Source: Metallyticus violacea (lineage: Eukaryota > Arthropoda > Insecta > Mantodea > Metallyticidae). Taken from it: DNA of 64,000 bases. The position numbers and the translations under genes were made by a program. This document shows positions 17,977 through 28,062 of this stretch, in pieces. The stretch spans positions 66,232,501 through 66,296,500 of the forward strand of contig CM060833.1 of the NCBI GenBank assembly GCA_030762175.1. The letters are read 5' to 3'. Every line of letters starts with the position of its first letter. The stretch's first letter is position 1. A model generated the notes under the pieces. It was not told the origin of the DNA, did not search any database, and was given only the letters and a program-made list of their open reading frames with translations.

Positions 17977-20900
17977 TTGTCATTGCTGCTTTATTTATAA
18001 TAGTGTTGCATGGCATCTCACAAAACTTTGGTGTTTAATGTTTGTTTTCTGATTTCTGAAAGCAAGTATCTACTAATTTCTTTTCCTCTGATGCAGCACA
18101 AATTTTATAATTTCTGTATAGGCAGTACACTTTGAGGGCATTTATTAGGGATGGAGGGGATGATTATCTGCCCCATGTTGGGAAGCCAAATTTGCAGCGG
18201 TTCATTAAGAGGTGCCAAGTTTGCAGCTGATTGATGAAGGATGGTGATTTTACTGTTGACGTAGTATATCACTGCCGAGAAAGAAGTCTGCATTGACCCT
18301 CCTGCTGCCGCGATCGGCTCAAGAATGCTGAAATTACTGTAAGGCTTTTCCGGAATTTACCAGGGGAGGAAGGGATAGGAAGATCACTGAGCAGACGCTG
18401 TGGAAGCTGTGGATTAAAGTTTCATCATTGATTAAACTGTTCACACTTCACTGTTCATTTTATTGCCCCTTTTCCTTAGAAGACACTTTCTTACCATTAG
18501 CAAGAGTATGGAGAGTTTCAAATATTTACTGACCCTGTATTATAAATTCTATAGTCATTCGCATTGCATATTCAAACTTACATTATCAATATCTTCCAAA
18601 CAAATAGAGTTTTGCTGTTCCATTTCATGAGGTATATTTAACTGTGTTTAAATTGAACAACCCTATCTCATTCCGAAGCGAACTATATATTCTCATCTCT
18701 TGAGTTAACTGTCTACTCTCGTCTCTCAAAGCGAACTGCCTACTCTCATCTCTTGAGTCGAACTGAACGAAAAAGCCTTCAAAAATGGTTTATTAAGATT
18801 TTATTTGCGTCTTCTACAGTAATTCAAATTTCTAAATATAGCCAAATTTTCTTCCTATTGTCTTAATCTCTTGCCGCTGGAAGTTTCTCAAAAAGACATA
18901 TTGAAATCCAAGAACTCATTAGCTAGTATTGATACATTGTATGTTAGCCAGAAACATTTTTGAAGGAGCGACAATTTCTCTATTTTTTTTTAAGGGGCGT
19001 GGTCCAAGGTGGAAGCTATTCGCCAATCTTTTTCAATGACTTAATTCTTTGATGAAAGAAAGGTCCTCTAGCTATTGAGTAAATGATCTTACTTATGGCA
19101 CCAGAAAGTCACTTTTAGTTACATGAAAGTTTTAATCTTTCCAGCCAAGATTTCCAATTCTCGAACAATCTACATCCTTTTACATAATTGTATCTTGAAA
19201 TTGTAATCTATGTAAATTAATTAATTAAACAGGATTAAATCTTTATCTTAGCCAATTAATTATATGGGATCAAATCTGGGTGTCCCGTTGCAACTTGTGC
19301 AATGTGCTGACAACTGTTGGAACAAAGAAACTATATTTAAATTAAAGCCTTTCCTTATTGTCATTCCTATTTTCATTATTTTTTATGCTTTCATGTCCTT
19401 TCATTTGGATTATTTCATATGCAACATGCTTTCTACTGCATTTGTTAATTTCTTTACTTTGCTCATCTGCCCATTCTGTATATTTACTATTTTGGAAAAA
19501 TCTATTCCAAAGATTATGGTCTTATTTTCAAGTACATATGGCATGAAAAGGAAGAACGTGATATGTTCTTATCAGCCAGGGTTTATCTGTTTTGTTAGCT
19601 GATTGCAGAATAGTTTATGTGGTTTTTATGGAAATGGTTTTGTAATATGATGGCAAATGCTGGAATGAAAATATTCTGTGTGAGTTTAAGTAATTCATTG
19701 TCTTTAAAAAGAAACATATGCCCTTTTATGAAGTAGTAGAGCATATATTACATACCATCCTCTAGTCTGCACAGATGAATGAAAGAGAAAAATATATTTA
19801 TAAAAAAAGAGGAAGAATGCATGAACTTGCATGTTACCTGTTTTAACTTCTCCATAAAACTGAAGGTCTATGCTAGCAAACAAAAAACATTAAACTCACG
19901 TTTCCTTTTTTGCTAATAGTCAGATTTGTGATGCCATGATATGGTATGTATGACCTCTATCATTATTTTCTTTTATTGTTTCAAATTAATTTTGCTGGCT
20001 AGAGTCCTTCAGATTTAAAACAAAATAAATAATAATCAGCCATTGATTCAGCAAATATTGTTGTTGTAGCTTTCATACCTCAAAATTTTTGTCAAATTCA
20101 TACTGTCATACTATGAAGATTGTTCTCTTGAATAAACAAAATTGCATGATAGATACATTACATTAATAATGAGGTTAATTTAGTTTGAAAGTATAATATA
20201 TTCTGCATAGCTGTAAATAAGATTTAGAAACACAGTAAGAAATTAAAGTTTTTTAACTGAACATTACGATTTTTCTTTTTTTTAACTAGAATGAATGTTG
20301 AGCTGACATGAAAGCATGGTTACAATTATAAAAATTTCAGTTTTGTTCTTGTATTGTCAGCCAACAACTTCTGGGATATTCTTAATTCTGATGACAACAT
20401 TCTGTAGAACTGCTAAGAGTTTTATTTTTGTAGTAGTGATCATTAGAGCATGAGAAAAAAAAATAATTGTAGAATCATTTGTTGTCTGGTATTTTTTGTT
20501 ATTTTCACTCATAGTTTATTCAAAGAAATATATTAAGAATTTATTGCTCATTTTACAGCAGCTAATCATATGAGTTCATGCTTCTTATATGGCATGTATT
20601 ACAGTAGTTAAATTCGGTCACTGTTATCTTAATAAATATATTATTATGATTAGACTTTGTAGCAAATGTAGCAAATCTATATAATACATGATGAAGTAAC
20701 AAAAAGTTCATGGAAATGGAAGCAGATTGCTTATTTTTTAAAATATGGAGTATACATGAGTAAATTTCTCATTGAATTGTATATTTGATGTTTTTTTTTT
20801 TAAGAAAATTGCTGCAGTTTAGAGCTTAATGTGTCAGTATTCAACAAACTATTGATCATTGTTTTCCCTGGAAAGCACGCTGTTTTGAATCTTGTGGGCT

Positions 20901-21385
20901 AATCGGGACAATTCATGGCAATTTTCTTGTTTTCTGATTCTGCGAGTTAGATTTTCACTGATAGGCTACTTTTATACAGTGACACAACGTATTTGTTTAT
21001 TTTGAAGCTGTAACATTGAAGATATTATATATTAATTAATACAATGTGGGTAATGCATGTAAGAAATTTACCTGCTTTGTTTAATTAATGCAGTGATATG
21101 TTCAGATATTAGTATAGTGGAATGGTGCTGTAAGTGTGTTAAATGTTTCTATCCTGTTGGCTCCTTCAGCAAGGGTTCCAAAAGTGTTAAAAGTGTATTT
21201 CCAAATATGATGAAGATTATGGTGATGTAGTTCAATATACTCATTACCAGGATTTACTGGGGTACTTTAACCCTCAGGCCAGCCCTTTAAATACCTCCAG
21301 TTTCTTTTATAGAGTGTTTTGTTTATATGAGCCATAAACTATAAATACCAGTAAAATGAAGCATATTTAAAAATTATATATGGAA
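17977..21385. other. aralar1 intron, no gene seen
   Basis: AT-rich intron apart from a short GC-richer patch at 18120-18430 of unknown origin. A small tandem array lies at 18678-18765. Open frames near 19264-19602 are hydrophobic by base composition and resemble nothing known to me. Confidence 0.45.
18678..18765 (+). repeat. Short tandem array, about 26-bp unit, three copies
   Basis: Units of the form GCGAACTGCCTACTCTCATC TCTTGA start near 18678, 18704 and 18731, with a partial fourth unit. Confidence 0.75.
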
Positions 21386-21616
21386 CTAAACACAGTGAAG
21401 CTAATCATTTGATTTAATTTTATGTCATCTAAACACTCCTAATGCTTCACTTACTTGTCATAAAATGTGGTACATGTTTTGAAGACGTTCGTCTTCATCC
21501 TCGGCCACGGGATGACTGATTGGAGACTCGATTGGACCTGTAGATGTACGGTTTTGCCCTGGTGGCACCTTGATGAAACCAAAGTTTGTGTTTCCTTCTT
21601 CCGGAACGTCAAAGTT

Positions 21617-22432
21617 CATTTTGATAAAATTTTAGCTAAAATATATGGATTGCCAAAAATTCATAAGCCTGGAAAGGGTATGAGACCCATTATCAACAAT
21701 ATTAACACTCCGTCATATTTTTTGGCAAAATGGTTAGCTGACAGATTTAACACATTGCCAAAATTTCAAAGTAAAAGTATAAAGAATTCATTCCAATTAA
21801 TAGATAAAATAAAGGACATTAAGTTATTACCTTCTGACACATTAATATCTTTCAATGTAGTTTCATTGTTTCCGAGCATACCAAAAAGAAAATTTCTGTC
21901 TTATTTACGTGATTGGCTCACTGAAATTGGAATTAATGAAGTACATATAGAAGAATATATTAATCTCACCAAAATTTGCATAAACCAATCCTTTTTTACT
22001 TTCAAAGGGAAATTTTACAAACAGCAAATAGGACTTACTATGGGTAGTCCTTTATCTCCCTTTTTAGCTAACCTGTTTATGAGTAGATTTGAAATACATA
22101 TCATTTCTGCCTTTCCATGTATTTTTAAAATTTGGTATAGATATGTAGACGATATTTTTTCCATAGTGAACAAAAATTGATTGATGATGCCTTAAAATTC
22201 TTGAACATACAAGATAAAAATATCTCTTTTACATATGAAACAGAAATAGATGACATGGCATAGATGCCTGTTCTAGACATCAAAATCATGAAGAGTCAAG
22301 AAAATTTGAGCTTTGGTATATACAGAAAAGATACACATACAGAAAATCACATAAAGGCAGATTGTTTTAACCCCATAACACATAAACATGCAGTTTTTAA
22401 TAGCTTGGACACATTGATTGCTGAACTTACCA
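21617..22432 (+). pseudogene. Penelope-like reverse transcriptase, 5'-truncated and inactivated
   Basis: The open frame 21467-22180 (237 codons) opens in the inverted terminal repeat: its first ~50 residues are translated repeat, not protein sequence. PLE reverse transcriptase begins near residue 51. Visible motifs are YGLPKIHKPGKG MRPI (60-74), motif A ISFNVVSLF (128-135 region), motif B-type MGSPLSP (192-198) and motif C YVDD (226-229). Motif A normally has Asp where this copy has Asn130 (family: SFDVVSLF), which removes a metal-binding catalytic residue. A stop follows at 22178-22180. The next frame continues as a thumb-like region (DDALKFLNIQ..., FGIYRKDTHTENHIK) with another stop near 22261. 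N-terminal fingers are missing. Confidence 0.88.
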
Positions 22433-22657
22433 ATTAGCAAAGAAGAATTTCTTAAAGAATATAAAAAGGTAGAAGAAATTGTGATTCAAAATGGTTTCAA
22501 TAAGAAATTGGTACACAAAAAAGTACAAAAGTTTCAAAGGAAGAAATTGATAAAAGATACCACTACACTTTCAGTAGATAAAAATAAATTGTTTTTTAAA
22601 AAATTTACATTTCATCCAAGGGCAATGAAGAAGTTTCAAAATATTTTTAAAGATTAA
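22418..22657 (+). pseudogene. PLE segment linking reverse transcriptase to GIY-YIG
   Basis: This 79-residue frame holds the Lys-rich linker of the PLE protein (ISKEEFLKEYKKVEEIVIQN, then KDTTTLSVDKNKLF, then FTFHPRA). The same segment appears in the minus-strand element (25405-25600, TTTLSTIKKDMVF and FTYHPWA). It ends at a stop nine bases before the GIY-YIG frame and is in a different frame, so the original polyprotein is interrupted. Confidence 0.75.
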
Positions 22658-22666
22658 AATATAAGA

Positions 22667-22993
22667 TTGGCACCTATCAATAGATACAGTTTGAAAAATA
22701 TTCTAAAGGACAATGTTGATGAAAGTACCCCACATGAAGAAAAAGCAGGTATTTATAAGATAACTTGTGCAGAATGTGATAAGATTTATATTGGAAAAAC
22801 AAAAAGGAATATAGGCACACGTTTAAAAGAATATTTTAGGAACATAAAATACAAACAGATAGAAAAGTCAGCTGTAGCATATCATTTTTGGACAGAAAAT
22901 CATGACATAATTAAAAAAGTAGAATTGTTAAAAGCAGTACAGGGATCTACAGAATTGGCTACATGGGAAAAAATTCACATTTACAAACACTGA
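22667..22993 (+). CDS. GIY-YIG endonuclease domain of PLE (ORF fragment)
   Basis: A 108-residue open frame containing a complete-looking GIY-YIG domain: GIY at 28-30, YIG at 41-43, Arg52 in TRLKEYF, Glu101 in TWEKIHI. A C-x2-C pair (34, 37) and His73 and His79 are also present. It belongs to the PLE whose reverse transcriptase lies just upstream. In the family it cleaves target DNA. The start Met is probably a chance internal codon, since the domain is normally fused to reverse transcriptase. The stop falls before the right inverted terminal repeat. The nuclease residues are intact but the element as a whole is dead. Confidence 0.82.
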   Translation: MAPINRYSLKNILKDNVDESTPHEEKAGIYKITCAECDKIYIGKTKRNIGTRLKEYFRNIKYKQIEKSAVAYHFWTENHDIIKKVELLKAVQGSTELATWEKIHIYKH

Positions 22994-23222
22994 GATCGTG
23001 TAATGAACTTTGACATTCCGAAAGAAGGAAACACATTGGTTTCATCAAGGTGCCACCAGGGCAAAACCGTACATCTACAGGTTCAATCGAGTCTCCAATC
23101 AGTCATCCCGTGGCCAAGGATGAAGATGAACGTCTTTGAAACATGTACCACATTTTATGACAAGTAAGTGAAGCATTAAGAGTGTTTAGATTACATAAAA
23201 TTAAATAAAATGAAGCATCTCA

Positions 23223-24874
23223 ATAGACTTTATGGGTGTAGCATCTGGAATATCATAGCCCAGGATGAAGAGGAATTTCACACTTAATGCAATATTACAC
23301 AGTTCCACTCACTTTTTTTTTCTTCTTTTTCTTATTTAAGCATACATTTTCTTCTTTACATTTTCTTGTGGGATATTTGTCACTTTTAAGGGAGGAAATT
23401 TAGAGAGTGCATGCTTCTTAATTTTTCTATGTAGCCAAAATGACGAATCTTTTGGCTGCAGCTTGCTTTAGAGGGGGAGTTATGGGACTTTTCATATCTG
23501 AAGATGACATGGAAGTTTCAAGCAAAACTGGGATGGTGCTTTTATTCCTGCACATCTTTTGCATGATATTTAAAAATGTATATTTTTGGTCATATTATTT
23601 TTCTGAAAAAACTGGAATGCATTGAAAGGGATGCACCATAGCAAATGGAAGAATACTTTCTTGGGCTACTCATCAGTATTTCTGCACAAATGGGTATATT
23701 TCTAGATATGGACTGCAGCACCTACTCCATGCATATGCTGGTTATACTCATTCTGGATTTCATTGTGATTTTTCTAAACAGATTTTTTGTAACTTCTACC
23801 ATTAAGGCTGATATTATTTGATGACTTTCTTGTCCATTCACATGAATAACAATAGTGTACCAACTGTAACAAAGGTTATTTCACCTTTATTCAAAGTTGT
23901 CTGCAGCTTTCTGAAGTCATTAGGAACCTACCTGTTCTGCCCAATTGTTCCACATATGTTCTTTTTAGGCAGCTCTTTGGCTAGCTTCACACTATTATAA
24001 AAATGTTCATGTTCTGTGTGTACATTTGGCCAAGATAAGAATTTATAAGCTCAAAAACTGTGCCACTAAGTGAAATCATATTTTCATTGTACATTTTTAA
24101 ATTACAAATGTAGCCTGAATTTGAGTTGCACATCATGCCTACCAAAATCCCATATCTATTTTATGTATTCTTGGATTATAAACCCAAAATCTCAAAATGC
24201 CCTTCAAGCTACATGCCTTTGTCTAGTGCACTTTTTTTTTCTATAGTGTACAATATTAGAAAATTGTTGGCCAGAATTTTTCTAAAATTGGCCTAATTTT
24301 ATATAACCTATTGGTACTGTTGCCATATAGGTTTGCAGACACTGAAATTCATGAATGAAAGAATATGATGAAAGTGAGATTGGGTCATGGTCTTTGAGAA
24401 GATTGGAGTTTAAAAACATAAATCCTCAGGCAGGGTTTTTGTATTATAGGAGTGAACATCAATCCTAAAATATCTGCATTTCAGAAACCTGAATAGATTT
24501 CCAGATTTGCATTAAAGAGTTTTTAGTGAATGATTGCTGTGCTGCTCTAATCACCTTTGCTTGCCTATACGTTTGTTTACTTGCACACATACCCAAAAAT
24601 CTCTTCATTAAGAAACACATTCACAAAAAATATAATATCAGTTTCTGTATCAAGTTGAATATTCAATCCTAGACTGGATGTGAATGGTGGGACAAATGGA
24701 GAAAAATTAGAATGGTATATATCATGCGCTTCACTATCTTGTATATAGTTTTCGGAAGTGGTGCATCAACTCCACTGCCACTATAACATTAGGAATAAAC
24801 ATTGAACCATTATTGTAATCTTAAAAGAAGTTAGGAACAGTGAAGTTGTTACATATACAACTGAGTCAGTATTA
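23223..24874. other. aralar1 intron, no gene seen
   Basis: AT-rich intron between two PLE insertions. No coding, RNA or repeat feature could be supported. Confidence 0.5.
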
Positions 24875-24909
24875 GGTGACACTAAAACTTCACTAACTGA
24901 TTAATTCTT

Positions 24910-24949
24910 CAGAACATGTTTCAAGAGCATTTGCTCTCATCTTCAGCTG
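24910..24949 (-). ncRNA. Type-I hammerhead ribozyme in PLE terminus
   Basis: Reading minus from 24949: stem I CAG, core CUGAAGA (24946-24940), extra U, stem II GAGAGC/GCUCUU with AAAU loop (24938-24923), GAAAC (24922-24918), AU, GUU (24915-24913), stem I CUG (24912-24910). Compared with 3312-3353, both stems have changed on both sides with pairing kept. Confidence 0.72.
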
Positions 24950-25042
24950 GGGACTGACTAACTCTAGCAAGTGACGTAGTGGCATCTGATGGTTCCATTA
25001 GATAACAGAACAGGAAGTCCATTGGTGGAATGTCAAAATTCA

Positions 25043-25420
25043 TCACTCTATGTTTTTTTTTAAAATATAAATCTTTTCCCATATTGCCAAATCCTTGGGA
25101 TTGGTGGTAGCTTTTAACAGTTTGGCTTCTCCTGCAATGTTATGATCGTAAGTCCAAAAGTGATCTGCAACCGCCGATTTATCCACTTGTTTATATCTTA
25201 AATTTCTGAAGTGCTCTTTGGTCCTTGTCTCCAAATTTCGTATTGTTTTGCCTATATACATCTGGTAATACTCCAAACAGTCTATCTGATACACTCCTGA
25301 CTTCTTGCTGGGTGGAATAACACCCTTTTTGTTGCTGTTAAGAAGCTTTCCAATACTAAATTTATTTTGTGCAGCCAAATGTATATCATAATTTTTAAAG
25401 ATTTTCATGAATTTGCCCAC
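25043..25420 (-). CDS. GIY-YIG endonuclease domain of PLE (ORF fragment)
   Basis: A 125-residue minus-strand frame. GVY at 42-44 replaces GIY, MYIG is at 54-57, the conserved Arg is at 66 (ETRTKEHF), and the Glu is at 115 (IWEKIYI). The first ~35 residues are the linker from the reverse transcriptase. The frame overlaps the upstream reverse transcriptase frame by 16 bases in a different reading frame, which is best explained by a frameshift in what was one polyprotein. Nuclease residues are kept. Confidence 0.8.
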   Translation of the reverse strand: MGKFMKIFKNYDIHLAAQNKFSIGKLLNSNKKGVIPPSKKSGVYQIDCLEYYQMYIGKTIRNLETRTKEHFRNLRYKQVDKSAVADHFWTYDHNIAGEAKLLKATTNPKDLAIWEKIYILKKNIE

Positions 25421-25938
25421 GGATGATATGTGAATCTTTTAAAAACCATGTCCTTTTTTATCGTGGAGAGAGTTGTGGTGTTTTTAATATCTTTCTGTCT
25501 TTTGAAATGTTTGAAATTCTTATCAACTAAAGAGCTGCTGAATCCATTGTTGAGGGCTGTTTTGATTATATAACGATATTCTGCTGAATATTCTTCTTTG
25601 TTGAGTGGGACGTTTACCGATCTATGGACAAGGCTGTTTATAATGGCATGTTGGTGTGGTTTAGGGTTGAAACTGTTATTCTTTATGTGGTTATCTGTAT
25701 GTATAGGTTTCCTATATATGCCGAATGAAATTATGTCATTTCTCCTGTATATTTTTAGGTGCAAAAATGGTGAAAGACCATTTTCCTCCAATTCCATAGT
25801 GAATTTAATATTTTGGTCCTGCAAATTTAGTAATTTTAGGGCATCTTTTGTTTGTTTGTTTGGAACTATTGCCAGAATGTCCTCCATATAACGAAACCAT
25901 GCTTTGAATGTTAAAGGGAATGCTATAGAAACACACAT
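25405..25938 (-). pseudogene. Penelope-like reverse transcriptase, C-terminal part
   Basis: The 177-residue frame begins a few residues before motif C, which reads YMED (17-20) instead of YVDD. The thumb-like region follows (ALKLLNLQDQNIKFTMELEE, then FLHLKIYRRND, then FGIYRKPIHTDNHIK), and then the linker to GIY-YIG (TTTLSTIKKDMVF, FTYHPWA). All earlier motifs are missing. Truncation and the changed catalytic motif make it inactive. Confidence 0.85.
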
Positions 25939-26425
25939 TATTAGGAAAATTAGAGTATGTTGAAAGGTTTTTCAACTTTATGTGGAATCCAATTAAAGTA
26001 TTTGCTGTTAGATTATCAAAGGAATGAGATATTTAAATACACTGAAAGAAAAAATAAGTTTCAAATATATCCATACAATAGAAAGAAATCTGGAAACTAA
26101 TTTTAAGACAGTTCTGCAGCAGTGATGAATGTGTTTTCATGTAAAAATACAAGATTCAGTAAGATTTTAAAGAACAAAAACCCTTGCATTTTCAGTATTT
26201 GTCAAGGTGCACTATGTTAACAGATTACAAATATAACTCCAATTCAGCTGCTGTTGCTACCAGGTCTGTAATTCAGCTGTTCTCTCATGCTTTATGCTCT
26301 CTCATGAATCCATGGACACTGAAGATTTTTTAGGGAATGGCAGGCTGACCATTACAAAATCAGCCAGACCATCTGATAGAAATAATGCTAATTTTCTCCT
26401 GCTTGGCTACATGAAAAGGAAAACA

Positions 26426-26600
26426 TTTGGGGCCAAGGGTGTTAAGGCACAGAGGTCTGCAATTCAAGTCTTGTCAGGCCATCCTTTCTGGTTGAATTTT
26501 TCCCAGGTTTTCTTCAGTCCTCATCAGTGCAAAAGCCATGGTGGTGCCCTCCTTCCTCGTATATCATTTCATCTGATGTGCTGCATTCAAAAGCATTAAA
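26426..26600 (+). mobile_element. SINE-B copy, old and internally deleted
   Basis: The head GGCCAAGGGTGTTAAGGCA with GCAATTCAAGTC as a decayed B box, then the TTTTTCCCAGGTTTTCTTCA GTCCTCAT core block and an ATCATTTCATCTGATGTGC 3' end, match SINE-B at 47191-47462 with many changes and a lost middle. Confidence 0.75.
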
Positions 26601-27048
26601 GTTGTATTTTACATAGATAAGTTTATTAATATACTCACATGCACATTACTAGTACCTAGATATACTACATTACAGTTTCTGTATGGGCATGCAAATTTAG
26701 ACCTTATTTCGAAAGATTAAAATCATTAGCTCTTTGTGATATAGTAGTGACTTCAGACAGTTCATAGCACATGCTGTGTCTTTTGGAAGACAAGATTATT
26801 GCATATATAAGATCACTAACTTCTAATTATATCAATCTTATTGTTATAGAGTATTTTGGCTATTTTTCATTATCTAATTAAATTTATTTTATTAAATTTT
26901 GTTGCAAATTATTTTTATATAATTAATTGCAATGTGTAACATTAACACAACATACAATGCGAAATAGATTTTGAATATTCATATATTATAAACAAGCTTT
27001 ATTTACTACTTAAATGTAAATTGGAATTTGCACAGTGAAGCTTATCAT

Positions 27049-27151
27049 ATTAATTTATATCATTGCATGATTCAATTGAACTACTCACTCCACACTCTCT
27101 ATTAATTGATATCATTGTGTGATTCAGTTGAACTACAGATTCCACACTCTT
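27049..27151 (+). repeat. 52-bp tandem duplication inside PLE left terminus
   Basis: Two diverged copies of a unit containing GATTCARTTGAACTAC and CCACACTCT, at 27049-27099 and 27100-27151. Confidence 0.75.
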
Positions 27152-27179
27152 AAAGCTTCACTTACTTTTCATAAATGTA

Positions 27180-27220
27180 TGGAACCGGTTTCGAGAACAT
27201 TTAGTTCCCATCTTCAGCCA
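27180..27220 (-). ncRNA. Type-I hammerhead ribozyme, left arm of fold-back PLE
   Basis: From 27220 on the minus strand: stem I UGG, core CUGAAGA (27217-27211), extra U, stem II GGGAAC/GUUCUC with UAAAU loop, GAAAC, stem III using the AACCGGTT palindrome, then CCA (27182-27180) closing stem I. All conserved core bases are present. Confidence 0.72.
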
Positions 27221-27439
27221 GGCTAAAGTTCAACTGTCAGATCATTTGTTGAGCTGTGGGAATGTATATTCTGCTCTGGTGGAGGTGTGATAAACTTGTA
27301 GTTTAGTTTTCATCTCTGGCAATGTCGAAGTTCATTATGCTGTCTTTGTACCAGGTTGCTAATTCCGTAGGTCCTTGTACTGATTTTAATAATTTTGCTT
27401 TATTTATTATTAGAAAAACTAATTTTTAAAAAATTCACA

Positions 27440-27840
27440 TATCATCCATGGGCCACAAAAATATTTCAGAATATTCTTAAAGATTTTAATTTCAGGTTGG
27501 CTGGTTAATAGATTTAATGTTAAAAACTTACTGATAGATAATGTTAATGACAGTATTCCACAAGAAGAAAAATCAGGTATTTACAAAATAAACTGTGCAG
27601 AATGTGAAAAAATCTACATTGGAGAAACAAAGAGAAACATAGGCACACGGTTAAAGGAACATTTCAGGAACATAAAGTACAAGCAAATAGAGAAATCAGC
27701 AGTAGCATATAATTTTTGGACACAAAATCACGACATAATAAATAAAACAAAATTATTAAAATCAGTACAAGGACCTATGGAATTAGCAACCTGGTACCAA
27801 GACAGCATAATGAACTTCGACATTGCCGGAGATGAAAACA
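27440..27840 (+). pseudogene. GIY-YIG domain remnant of fold-back PLE
   Basis: From about 27503 one frame without an ATG reads a nearly intact GIY-YIG domain: SGIYKINCAECEKIYIGETK, then GTRLKEHFRNIKYKQIEK, then AYNFWTQNHDI. YIG, Arg and the C-x2-C pair are kept. The His of HFW is Asn, and the WEKI catalytic-Glu segment is replaced by WYQDS. Upstream, the linker FTYHPWATKIFQNILKD is in another frame, offset by a two-base deletion near 27505. Confidence 0.8.
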
Positions 27841-27925
27841 TAAACTACAAGTTTATCACACTGCCACCAGAGCAGAATACACATTCCCATAGCTCAACGA
27901 ATGATCCAACAGTTGAACTTTAGCC

Positions 27926-27966
27926 TGGCTGAAGATGGGAACTAAATGTTCTCAAAACCGGTTCCA
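27926..27966 (+). ncRNA. Hammerhead ribozyme with G12-to-A change, right arm of fold-back PLE
   Basis: Same structure as 27220-27180: UGG, CUGAAGA (27929-27935), U, GGGAAC/GUUCUC, then AAAAC where GAAAC is expected (27954-27958), and CCA closing stem I (27964-27966). G12 is essential in hammerheads, so this arm should be inactive. Confidence 0.65.
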
Positions 27967-28062
27967 TACATTTATGAAAAGTAAGTGAAGCTTTAAGAGT
28001 GTGTAGTTCAACTGAATCATACAATAATATCAGTTAAGCTTTATTTAGCTAATATGGAAATT

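Larger units (their letters stand above)
21386..23222 (+). mobile_element. Penelope-like element with inverted terminal repeats
   Basis: A 1.8 kb PLE in the last aralar1 intron. The left terminus (21386-21622) and right terminus (22997-23222) are reverse complements over about 200 bp. Both share the ACTTACTTGTCATAAAATG block, the GTACATGTTTTGAAGACG-type ribozyme region, the GGTTTTGCCCTGGTGGCACC block, and the AACGTCAAAGTTCA inner end. Between them lies a 5'-truncated reverse transcriptase followed by GIY-YIG in the order expected for a PLE. Inverted-repeat termini are a known arrangement for this class. The ribozyme region in both arms has lost the consensus CUGAnGA core. Confidence 0.88.
24875..25960 (-). 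mobile_element. Penelope-like element, 5'-truncated, minus strand
   Basis: A different PLE subfamily in reverse orientation. From right to left it holds the C-terminal reverse transcriptase (25938-25405), GIY-YIG (25420-25043) and a terminal region with a well-formed hammerhead (24949-24910), ending near 24875. Only a single terminus is seen. The right boundary falls just before motif C, so it is a 5'-truncated copy. Confidence 0.85.
27033..28062. mobile_element. Fold-back Penelope-like element with two facing hammerheads
   Basis: About 1 kb arranged as a giant hairpin. The left arm (27109-27412) is the reverse complement of the right arm (about 27736-28032), and the unique centre holds the GIY-YIG remnant. 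The arms include not only the terminal region with hammerhead but also the C-terminal coding part (GCAACCTGGTACCAAGACAG and complement). A possible short TSD-like pair, TTGGAATTTGCA at 27021-27032 and ATGGAAATTGCA at 28054-28065, needs checking. It lies in the last aralar1 intron. Confidence 0.8.

Noticed and set aside
19264..19602. 112-residue hydrophobic ORF
   Set aside because: Hydrophobicity follows from T-rich composition; no family resemblance.
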